Shown here: in pieces, positions 1 through 6,220 of the stretch
Numbering within the stretch: the stretch's first letter is position 1
Layout: each line of letters starts with the position of its first letter
NCBI GenBank assembly: GCA_044234005.1
Contig: JBIIJE010000187.1
Span: 1 to 6,220, forward strand
Source of the DNA: OLB11 sp044234005
Lineage (GTDB): Bacteria; Bacteroidota; Bacteroidia; Chitinophagales; Chitinophagaceae
Direction: 5' to 3'
Length of the DNA stretch: 6,220 bases
Program-made: the position numbers and the translations under genes
Notes under the pieces: generated by a model
Seen by the model: the letters and a program-made list of their open reading frames with translations, nothing else
The model's database searches: none
Told to the model about the DNA's origin: nothing

Positions 1-48
1 TTTTGGCTGCTTCTCTTAGTTGTAACTTCAGCGTACGTTTCAAAAGCT
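1..48 (+). other. Signal peptide, N-terminally truncated by the window edge
   Basis: Residues 1-16 contain a hydrophobic core (FWLLLLVV) followed by a polar stretch ending SKA, then QTFTI. A signal peptidase I cut after A16 fits the small-X-small rule (S14, A16) and leaves an N-terminal Gln, common in Bacteroidota exported proteins. The basic n-region and start codon lie upstream of base 1. There is no Cys at +1, so this is not a lipoprotein signal. Export is by Sec to the periplasm; further passage to the surface is inferred from the domains that follow. Confidence 0.82.
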
Positions 49-3000
49 CAAACTTTTACCATCAATTCGCAAGCTGGTTTGGTTGCAGCTATCAACACCC
101 TCAACACTTCTGGTGTTGCCTCTGGTGGAGCAAATATTACTTTTGCTGCAAATGTTGCGTTGACTTCAGAGCTTCCAGCAATTGGTACTACGGTTTTGAA
201 TGCGAGTTTAAACAGCTCCGACCAACTTATCATTAATGGTGCCGGTTTTACCATCACAGGTAATTACATTGGTACCCGAACAGGATCGCTAACTTCTGGT
301 GCTAATGATGCAATTTTTACTTTGCGAGGTCCAGATTATGTGACATTTCAAAACTTAACTTTTGCGGAACAAGCTACGAATGTTACAGCGACTCCATCGA
401 TTGAAAATGCAATTGGGGGTTATAACTTAAACGCAACTACACCTTTCGATGGTTGTCAATTTATCACAGTAACGAATTGTACTTTTAACATGGTAAAAAA
501 TAGTGCTTTGAGTAATTCAAGCATTTATTTTGGTTCTTTTATACACACAGGAACTACTTCTCTTGGATGGGCACCTTTTGCCACAAGTCCTGGCGATATG
601 CATCGTGAGATTACTGTTACAAGCAATACTTTCAATGGTTCCTTAAATCATGTGGTTTACCGCGGTGCCACCACAGCGAATGGTAGTAATGTGTTTGTAA
701 ACAATAATACCATGAATAACTATGGAGCAGGTGCAAACACCGCTTATGGTTTTTTTGCAACTTATTTAAATAGTTTCGAGTTCAACAATAATATTGTGAA
801 TGGTGCTTCCTTATCGCAAACTGCAATTTCTTATGCTTGCTTCGCTTCTACGAATTGTGGTGGGCAGCAAAAAGCCATCGGTAATACCATTACTTTAAAA
901 TCTGGTACGTTAACAAGTGGAACTTTTGGTATTAATTGTACAAGCATAGGAAGCCTAACGGAAATTAAATCAAATACAATTACCATTGGTTCTTTCCCGG
1001 CTATTACAACTGGTGCTATCACCGCGCTAAGTATGAGTAATAGTGGTGGTGTAGCAAATCAATTGATGGAGATGATGAACAATACGATTTCAGGTACTTC
1101 CGGCTCTCCAATGGTTCTGCCAGGTACTACGGGTACTATCATTTTATTACAAGGTTCAGCATCAAGTACAGCAGCCACTTTGTCCACGACTCGTATTTCA
1201 AACAATACAGTTCAGTTTCTTACCAAAACAAATTCGGGTACGCTTACTGTGATTAATAATCCTACATCTGTAAATAATCTTGTTGAGAATAATACCATCA
1301 CGAATGTGACTATTACCAATAATTCAGCCACAGGATCATCAACTTTTAATGGTATAATTGGGTCTAATAGTGCTGTTACAAGTCAAATTTACAGAAACAA
1401 TACAGTTCGTGATATCTTAATTACGGGTACATCTACTTCAACATCAGGTACATTGAGAGGTGTTTATTCATTTCCTATATCAACAACTACAAATGTTGAG
1501 TTAAGTGGTAATATTGTTAGGAATTTATCATTTGGTACTGGTGTTCACACAGGAGTAGTTTACGGGGTTGAGAATCGTTCTGGTGTAACAGCGGTACTTA
1601 GTAATAATATTATTTCTGGGTTAAATGCCTCACAAGCTAGCGGCATTGTGAATGGTATTTATAGCACGGGTGCTACCACTACAAATATTTTTAATAATGT
1701 CATTTCAAATTTAACTACACCCAATGTAAATGCAGCTGTTAATAATACAGCTATTAATATATTCGGCGGTACTACATGTAATGTTACTTACAATACTATT
1801 TACCCAAGTAGCGGTGGCCCTTTAACTTCTACTGGTGCTATTTTTGGTGCGACAGGTATTTCACAGAGTTCAACCACAGCTTTAAATTCCAACAATAATA
1901 TTATCAATTTGCAAGGTACACCTGTTGGTACTGGAACATTTGCTTGCGTAAGAAGAAGTGCCATTGGCACTGCAGGTACAAAACCAGCCAACTATAATCC
2001 TACCAACAATATTTATTTCACAAATCCTGGTGCTCAAAATTATATTTATGTTGAAGGCACTACCACAGCATCATTGCGCAATGGTTATGCAATTTCTGGC
2101 TTAACGCCTGATCCGGTTGCAAATATTGTAAACGACCCCAACTTTAATACATCATGTGGTTTGTACAAAGCATTCATGCTAGATTTAGGAACTTTCTCAG
2201 AAGATAATTTGGTAACAAGTGGAACAGTGTTTGCGCCAACTGGTGCTTCTTATGCTGAGTCTTCAGCAACCACTACTACAATTCCTGCTTCTATCACACT
2301 TGACATATTAGGTGTTACACGTAGTACATTTCCTGATATGGGTGCTGTAGAATTTAGTGGCAGTTCGACCGATGCATCAGGTCCTACTATTGCCTATACA
2401 AATTTAGTGAACACTATTTGTAAGGATAATGTGTTTTTAACAGCAACCATTACCGATGCGAGTGGTATTAACAATGCAACTGGGTTCAAGCCTAGAATGT
2501 ATTACAAGAAAATTACAGAAGCAAACGCAATAGCGGGTAATACATCTTCTGATAATGGTTGGAAATATGTTGAGGTATCAACAGTTGCGGGTAATTTATA
2601 TACATTTTATGTTGATAATACTTTATTCAATACGCCTTTAGTGGCAACCGATACCGTGCAATACTTTGTAGTTGCGCAAGACAATTCATTTGCGGGTAAT
2701 GTAAGTGCTTTTGTGGCTTCTTATTCAGCTGGTTACTGTCCAACGAGTGTTGACTTACTCAATGCGGGCTTCCCAGTTAGCGGTGCAATTAAGCAATATA
2801 TTATCTTGGCAGATCCAACAAGTGTAATTACAAATGCATCTCAAACTTCGCTTTGCAATTCTGGTAATGTGGTATTAAGTTTAACAGGTAATCCTATAAC
2901 AGGAGCATTTTATCAATGGCAAAGTTCACCTGCTGGCGCCAACACTTGGAATGATATAGTAGGAGCTAATTCAGTTACCTATACGGCAATCGGTGTTACT

Positions 3001-6000
3001 GCTGCTACCGATTTCCGATGTGAAATTTCTTGCGGCGATTATATTTGGAATGGTGGTAGCCCAACTACACTTGGACAATCAACACCAGTTACTGTGACAG
3101 TTAACACACCACAAATTGCTACCACGAATGGAGCCTCTCAATGTGGTATAGGTTCTGTAACCTTAAATGCGACTGCAGCGGGTGCAGGTGTCGTAAATTG
3201 GTATGCAAACCCAAGTGGTGGTACTGCTTTAGCATTAGGTAGTAATTCATTCACGACACCAACTATTTCTTCAACTACAACTTATTACGCAGTTTCAAGC
3301 GAAGGTGGTTTGAGTGGACTTCAAGCTGGACCATTAAACAATGGACAAACTGCTGGATACACATTACAAGCTGGCTTACTTTTCAATGTTTTTACGCCTA
3401 TGACTTTACAAGGTGTTCATATCTATCCAATAGGAACAGGTGCAGGTGTTGTAAACATTGCCTTAAAAGATGCAAGTGGTGTAGTACAACAATCAATTGC
3501 AGCGAATGTAACCGCAAGTGCCTCACCTGGCGTGAAGACTTTCATACCTTTAAATTGGAATGTGCCAATAGGAACTGGATGGTGGCTTGACATGCCTAGT
3601 TATTCAGGTGCAATTACGACGCTTATTCGTGATCCTCAAGCTAACATAGTAGGTGGTCCAATCGCGACGAACCCTTCAATGACAATACCGAGTGTAATGA
3701 CTATTACTTCAGGTCGATTAGGAGCCACTGGAATTAGCACAACTTATTACTTTTTTTATGATTGGATAGTTTCTACAGGTTGTGAGTCGTTTCCTCGTAC
3801 TCCTGTTGTTGCTTCTGTATTTACACCTGATCCAATTACGATAGGGGCTGTACCAGCTCAAAATTGTAACGGTGCAATTGTACCTCTAACAGTATCTTCA
3901 ACACTATCTAACTATGATGTTTACGATTGGACACCAACAACTAATTTATTCACAGACTCTGCAGCCACTACACCTTATACAGGTGGTTCAGCTACAACGG
4001 TTTATGCAAAATCAACAACGGCCGGTTCTACAACCTATCAATTAGTTGGTTTCAATACTACTTCTAGTTGTCAAAATGTAACTACCACATCGGTAAACTA
4101 TTTACCAGCTTCTGTTACTATTTCAGGTAATTCATCACTTTGTGTTTCTGGCTCTACAACATTAAGTTTTACACCAACTACATCTTTGTTATCGAGCAAT
4201 ATTGCTTGGTTAAATGGTGCAGGTGTTATTTCAGGTGCTAATGCGGCAAGCTATACAACACCAGTTATAACAGCTACTGATAATTATTCTGTACAAATAA
4301 GTGATGCAAATAATAATGTTTGTTTCACAACACCTCCTTATCAAGTACTTGTAAATAATCCAATAATCTCTTCTACGGCGCCTGCTAGTCGATGTGGTAC
4401 TGGCACAGTAACTTTAGGTGCAACACCAATTGCACCTGCTACTATAAATTGGTACGCGAATGCAACTGGTGGGCTTCCATTAGCAACGAATTCTAATACA
4501 TTCACGACACCTACTATTTCGTCGACTACCACTTATTATGCAGCTGCAACTGATGGAGGTGCTACAGCGCAAGTACCTGGTGGTGTAACTTGGAATCAAT
4601 ATACAACAGTAGGGGCGTTTCAAACAAGTTCAATTGCAAGTGCTTCAATGATTTTTGATGCGATACAGCCATTAACTATAACAACACTTGACATTTATCC
4701 GAACCAAGCTATTGGAACTCCATTTACTATTGAAGTTCGTCAAACTAATTCATCAGGTGCATTAATAGCTTCATATTCAGGTGTTACAACAGTACAAAAT
4801 ACAACAACACCTACTATCGCGCAAACGGTGCCAGTAAATCTTGTGATTCCAACAGGTACCGGTTATATAATCGGGTTCTCCGCGACTAGTGGTCAAACAA
4901 ATCCAGGTTGTTGGAGAGGTAACATAACTAACTTCCCTTTTCCATTTACATCACCTGGATACATTAATATTGTAGCTTCTTCATTCGGAACAACAACCCC
5001 AACTCTTATTTATCAGTATTATTTTTATAACTGGAATATTGCAACAGGTTGCGAATCAGCTCGTATTCCAGTTACAGCTACCGTAGCACCTCCTCCTCCT
5101 TTAACGGTTTCAGGAACATCTACGAAGCAATGTGCAAATACAATTGTTCCATTATCAATTTCATCAACAGTAATTGATTATGATAGTTATATTTGGTCTC
5201 CAATTACTAATTTATACACAGATCCTGCAGGATTAAATGCCTACACAGGAACATCTGAAGCAATAGTTTATTTGAAATCGAATGTAGCGGGTATCAATAC
5301 CTACACAGTAACTGCGTCCAATTCAACAACATCTTGCGCGAATACAGCCTCAACATCTGTAGAGTATTTGCCAGGCAATTTAGCTGTAACGGGTAATAAT
5401 AACATATGTCTTACAGGTGCCGTTACTTTAGCTTACGCACCCACAACTTCGGTTGCAAGTGTAAATATTCAATGGAATGATGCTTTAGGTGCGATTAGCG
5501 GTTCGAATGGAGCTACCTATACAACGCCAACTTTAACGGCCTCAACTTTTTATAATATCACCCTTACTGATGATGCTAATAATATATGTTATACTACATC
5601 TAACTATACGGTGAATGTAAATAACCCAACTTTGACGGGTACTACACCAGGTACTCGTTGTGGAACAGGTACCGTGCAATTGCAAGCTACTGCTGCTTCA
5701 CCAAGTTCTACAATACGTTGGTTTGATGGTAATACACCAACTGCTAGCTTAGTTGGTACCGGTTCTCCGTTCACTACGCCTTCTATTTCTTCAACAACAA
5801 CTTATTATGCTGCAGCTTCTGATTTAGGTGGTGTTGCAAGTGGCGGACGTTTAGCTACTCAAACAGCGGGTAACGCTTTAGGTGGTGTTCCTCGTGGTGT
5901 TACTTTAGTAGCCACCGCACCCACAGAAATTCAAAGCTTTGGTATTTTGGCAAGTGGTCCAGCAGCTACCATTACAGTTCAGCTATATAGTGGAGCCAAT

Positions 6001-6220
6001 ACCAATACACCAATTGGCAGTGCCGCTACATTTAATATTCCAGCAAATGCAGGTACCGCAACTGTTCCTGTTTTAATCGAATTCCCTTGTAGTTTCCCTA
6101 TCCCAGCAGCTGGTACTTATCGCTTGTTTGTAACAGCGGCTTCAGCTGGTTCACCTTTGTATTATGAATTCTCAGGCGTTACGGGTTATCCTTATACAAT
6201 AGGATCGGACTTATCGTTAA
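1..6220 (+). CDS. Giant secreted surface protein: beta-helix head plus Ig-like/jelly-roll super-repeat (partial at both ends)
   Basis: Frame 1 has no stop in 2073 codons and the last base begins the next codon. The product starts inside a signal peptide, so probably only the first few codons are missing on the left; the missing length on the right is unknown. Domains in order are: signal peptide (1-16), parallel beta-helix (about 18-786), beta-sandwich (about 788-937), Ig-like (about 940-1036), and 2.5 copies of a 420-residue unit of Ig_7-like, inserted jelly-roll, and two further Ig-like domains (1037-2073). Composition is rich in Thr, Ser, Asn, Gly and Ala and very poor in Lys and Glu, typical of extracellular beta-rich proteins. 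Such architectures are known in Bacteroidota T9SS cargo. An adhesin or surface-fibre role is inferred; no active site was recognised. No lipobox Cys follows the signal peptide, so anchoring, if any, must be C-terminal. No known gene name applies. Confidence 0.95.
52..2358 (+). other. Right-handed parallel beta-helix domain
   Basis: Residues about 18-786 open with a typical first segment (TINSQAGLVAAINTLN) resembling the N-terminal cap of bacterial beta-helix proteins. Successive rungs follow, each with the pattern hydrophobic-x-x-N-N-(T/I)-(I/V/F). The domain closes with DILGVTRS and then PDMGAVEF (residues 778-785), a form of the D-I-G-A-x-E motif that commonly ends bacterial beta-helix domains of this type. 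Relatives include pectate-lyase-like and NosD-like folds, adhesins and polysaccharide-binding proteins. I see no calcium-site or arginine arrangement that would identify a lyase, so a binding or adhesive role is inferred. At nearly 770 residues it is long for this fold and may contain loops or a second sub-helix. Confidence 0.85.
352..2016 (+). repeat. Asparagine-ladder rungs (PbH1-like degenerate protein repeats)
   Basis: About 17 degenerate repeats with consensus N-(T/I/V)-(I/V/F) preceded by Asn, Ser or Gly. The key position falls at N118 (NLTF), C160 (NCTF), N209, N236, N264, N295, N325, N361, N402, N431, N467, N504, N536, N566, N598, N633 and N670. From N209 on, spacing is 27-41 residues, longer than the 20-25 of a bare helical turn, so most coils should carry a loop. 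The repeats exist at protein level only; the DNA is not a tandem repeat. The first two rungs are spaced more widely (42 and 49 residues), and one replaces the ladder Asn with Cys (C160), with C152 nearby. Confidence 0.8.
2362..2811 (+). other. Beta-sandwich (Ig/FN3-like) domain of the GPxIxYTxLxNT...TDASG type
   Basis: Residues about 788-937 read SSTDASGPTIAYTNLVNT, then FLTATITDASGI, a basic PRMYYKKI strand, YTFYVDNTLF, DTVQYFVVAQDNS and a closing QYIIL. This module commonly follows beta-helices in large Bacteroidota surface proteins; I recognise the pattern but cannot name a Pfam entry with certainty. C807 and C913 are the only cysteines and could pair. Most lysines of the protein's second half are here (K808, K830, K835-K836, K854), unlike the repeats that follow. 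It probably joins the beta-helix head to the Ig-like stalk. Confidence 0.68.
2818..3108 (+). other. Single-copy Ig-like domain
   Basis: Residues about 940-1036 have the Ig-like pattern of an early Cys (C952 in SLCNSGNVVLSL), a core Trp in YQWQSS, a turn NTWNDIVGANS, then TDFRCEISC, and a final strand PVTVTVN. C952 and C1007 are placed for the core disulfide; C1011 is an extra Cys close by. The domain resembles the PKD/Ig-like modules found beside Ig_7 domains in Bacteroidota surface proteins. It is not repeated as such in the window, although B2 shares its overall scheme. It precedes super-repeat copy 1 directly. Confidence 0.75.
3109..3306 (+). other. Ig_7-like ('CHU_C associated') domain, copy 1, N-terminal part
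   Basis: Residues 1037-1102 contain CGIGSVTL (C1048), the core strand NWYANPSGGTAL, and FTTPTISSTTTYYAV, the hallmark of the Ig-like domain often found with CHU_C sorting domains in Bacteroidota. The last strand, normally reached within a few residues with C-x-S-x-R-x-P-V-x-A-x-V, is instead separated by the jelly-roll module and resumes at TGCESFPRTPVVASV (1259-1273, bases 3775-3819). C1048 and C1261 would be the bracketing pair. Confidence 0.85.
3307..3771 (+). other. Inserted jelly-roll-like module, copy 1
   Basis: Residues about 1103-1257 are an all-beta module: LLFNVFTPMTLQGVHIYP, VVNIALKDASGVVQQS, FIPLNWNVPIGTGWWLDM, then a Gly/Ala/Thr-rich loop, and finally TTYYFFYDWIVS, which leads into the last strand of the host Ig_7 domain. 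The order 'hydrophobic strand, iyp, i.l.d.sG, v..ip.GtG(w/y).l' resembles jelly-roll carbohydrate-binding or accessory domains seen in T9SS cargo. Ligand binding is unproven. It contains no cysteine, unlike every flanking domain. Confidence 0.62.
3820..4107 (+). other. Ig-like domain B1, copy 1
   Basis: Residues 1274-1369 (96 residues) include C1289, the core YDVYDWTPTTNLFTD, VYAKSTTAG, TYQLVGFN, C1357 and SVNYLP. Over the ungapped 65 residues from Y1305 to P1369 I count 34 identities with copy 2. The two Cys are 68 residues apart in both copies, the spacing of an Ig-type core disulfide. I do not know a specific family name for it. Confidence 0.75.
4108..4359 (+). other. Ig-like domain B2, copy 1
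   Basis: Residues 1370-1453 (84 residues) include C1381 (SLCVSGSTTLSF), the core IAWLNGAGVISG, SYTTPVITATDNYSVQISD, C1441 and the closing YQVLVNNP boundary. It aligns without gaps to the copy 2 domain, with 38 of 84 residues identical by hand count. The Cys pair is 60 residues apart in both copies. It runs directly into the next Ig_7-like domain. Confidence 0.75.
4360..4560 (+). other. Ig_7-like domain, copy 2, N-terminal part
   Basis: Residues 1454-1520 contain RCGTGTVTL (C1465), INWYANATGGLPLA and FTTPTISSTTTYYAAA. The missing last strand resumes at TGCESARIPVTATV (1682-1695, bases 5044-5085), after the inserted module. The expected disulfide partners are C1465 and C1684. The NWYAN and TTPTISSTTTYYA segments are nearly identical to copy 1. 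Confidence 0.85.
4561..5040 (+). other. Inserted jelly-roll-like module, copy 2
   Basis: Residues about 1521-1680 show the strands SMIFDAIQPLTITTLDIYP, FTIEVRQTNSSGALIASYSG, VPVNLVIPTGTGYIIGF and a final LIYQYYFYNWNI. The scheme matches copy 1 (iyp, i.v/l..ssG, ip.GtG(y/w)), but overall similarity is clearly lower than in the Ig-like domains, as expected for a faster-evolving, possibly ligand-contacting module. C1637, in GCWRG, is a lone Cys with no counterpart in copy 1. Confidence 0.62.
5086..5373 (+). other. Ig-like domain B1, copy 2
   Basis: Residues 1696-1791 (96 residues, the same length as copy 1) begin with an APPPP linker, then C1711, YDSYIWSPITNLYTD, IVYLKSNVAG, TYTVTASN, C1779 and SVEYLP. 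The Cys spacing is 68, identical to copy 1. The short CCT repeat at bases 5089-5100 encodes the prolines and is the only simple sequence repeat in this part. Confidence 0.75.
5374..5625 (+). other. Ig-like domain B2, copy 2
   Basis: Residues 1792-1875 (84 residues) include C1803 (NICLTGAVTLAY), PTTSVASVNIQWNDALGAISG, ATYTTPTLTASTFYNITLTDD, C1863 and YTVNVNNP at the boundary. Length and Cys spacing (60) equal those of copy 1. The closing VNNP leads into copy 3 exactly as it does from copy 1 to copy 2. Confidence 0.75.
5626..6220 (+). repeat. Super-repeat copy 3, truncated by the window end
   Basis: Residues 1876-2073 begin a third unit. The Ig_7-like N-part (1876-1940, bases 5626-5820) has RCGTGTVQL (C1887), IRWFDGNTPTASL and FTTPSISSTTTYYAAAS. 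The jelly-roll module (from about 1941) follows with TEIQSFGILASG, TITVQLYSG, VPVLIEFPCSFPIPAAGTYRLFV and GYPYTIGS, where the window stops. The module is more divergent than copies 1 and 2 (IPAAGTY in place of IPxGTG) and carries C2030. The Ig_7 closing strand and its Cys partner, B1 and B2 would lie beyond the right edge. Confidence 0.85.

Larger units (their letters stand above)
3109..4359 (+). repeat. Super-repeat copy 1 (417 residues)
   Basis: Residues 1037-1453 form the first complete unit: Ig_7-like N-part, inserted jelly-roll, Ig_7 last strand, B1 and B2. Anchors shared with copy 2 are CG(I/T)G(S/T)VTL, NWYAN, FTTPTISSTTTYYA, YFFY/YYFY before TGCES, TNL(F/Y)TD, SV(N/E)YLP, PTTS, ISG, ATYTTP-like SYTTP and the closing VNNP. 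The copies match at protein level but differ at many third codon positions. This is an old duplication kept by selection rather than a fresh tandem repeat. Confidence 0.9.
4360..5625 (+). repeat. Super-repeat copy 2 (422 residues)
   Basis: Residues 1454-1875 repeat the order of copy 1. The copy is five residues longer, and the whole difference lies in the Ig_7/jelly-roll part (242 against 237 residues), because B1 and B2 have equal lengths in both copies. The boundaries are the VNNP motifs at 1451-1454 and 1873-1876. Copy 2 differs from copy 1 by a proline run, APPPP (bases 5086-5100), between the Ig_7 end and B1, where copy 1 has FTPDP. Confidence 0.9.

Noticed and set aside
3..236. Frame 3 open frame on the + strand (77 codons, TTG start)
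   Set aside because: It overlaps the signal peptide and first beta-helix segment of the real frame, its product is Cys/Trp/Phe-rich nonsense, and it has no ribosome binding site.
48..257. Minus-strand open frame of 69 codons
   Set aside because: It is antisense to the beta-helix coding region; the protein has no recognisable domain and no RBS is seen upstream.
831..1022. Minus-strand open frame of 63 codons
   Set aside because: It is a shadow of the beta-helix region; its hydrophobic Val/Pro/Ile composition is the antisense reading of Asn/Thr/Gly-rich codons.
1800..1991. Minus-strand open frame of 63 codons
   Set aside because: It has the same shadow composition and lies fully inside the real coding frame with no initiation signals.
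52..2358. Beta-helix as an active pectate lyase or other polysaccharide lyase
   Set aside because: No lyase signature residues could be identified; the fold alone does not show activity.
750..3757. T7 homopolymer runs (bases 750-756 and 3751-3757) as possible phase-variation tracts
   Set aside because: Seven bases is short for a slippage switch, both runs encode Phe/Tyr strands in frame, and neither lies near the gene start.
4341..4532. Minus-strand open frame of 63 codons
   Set aside because: It is antisense to the strongly conserved Ig_7 copy 2, whose conservation pattern is explained by the + strand protein.
3109..6220. CRISPR array, diversity-generating variable repeat or DNA tandem repeat
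   Set aside because: The periodicity is about 1.25 kb, protein-level, in frame, and with synonymous divergence; there are no short identical repeats with spacers and no template/variable pair.

Overview
The whole window is the inside of one very large gene on the + strand. Frame 1 was read codon by codon and is open from base 1 to base 6219 (2073 codons) without a stop. Both ends run off the window. The start codon, ribosome binding site, promoter, stop codon and C-terminal domain are therefore absent. No other gene, RNA gene, mobile element, CRISPR array or intergenic region was found on either strand. Residue numbers below count from base 1 (F1).

The protein looks like a giant secreted or cell-surface protein of a Bacteroidota bacterium (Flavobacteriia, Chitinophagia, Cytophagia or similar; the class cannot be decided). 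This rests on the AT-rich codon use, the signal peptide cleaved before Q, the DIGA(V/F)E-type end of the beta-helix, and Ig-like modules of the kind described as 'Ig-like domain CHU_C associated' (often Pfam Ig_7). These accompany type IX secretion (T9SS) cargo. The T9SS link is an inference, because the sorting domain would lie past the right edge.

Layout: signal peptide (residues 1-16). Right-handed parallel beta-helix with an asparagine ladder (about 18-786), closed by a PDMGAVEF motif. A beta-sandwich domain of the 'GPxIxYTxLxNT...TDASG' type (about 788-937). One Ig-like domain (about 940-1036). Then a composite super-repeat of about 420 residues: copy 1 at 1037-1453, copy 2 at 1454-1875, and copy 3 starting at 1876 and cut by the window end. 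Each unit is an Ig_7-like domain with a jelly-roll-like module of about 155-160 residues inserted before its last strand, followed by two more Ig-like domains (here B1 and B2).

The beta-helix is probably the distal binding or adhesive head, and the repeated Ig-like and jelly-roll modules a rigid, disulfide-stabilised stalk with possible lateral binding sites. No catalytic signature was recognised, so enzyme activity is neither shown nor excluded. The most informative structure is the nested super-repeat: B1 and B2 keep identical lengths and cysteine spacings in both complete copies, while all length variation falls in the Ig_7/jelly-roll part. I see no multi-gene system here; the interest lies in the architecture of this one protein.
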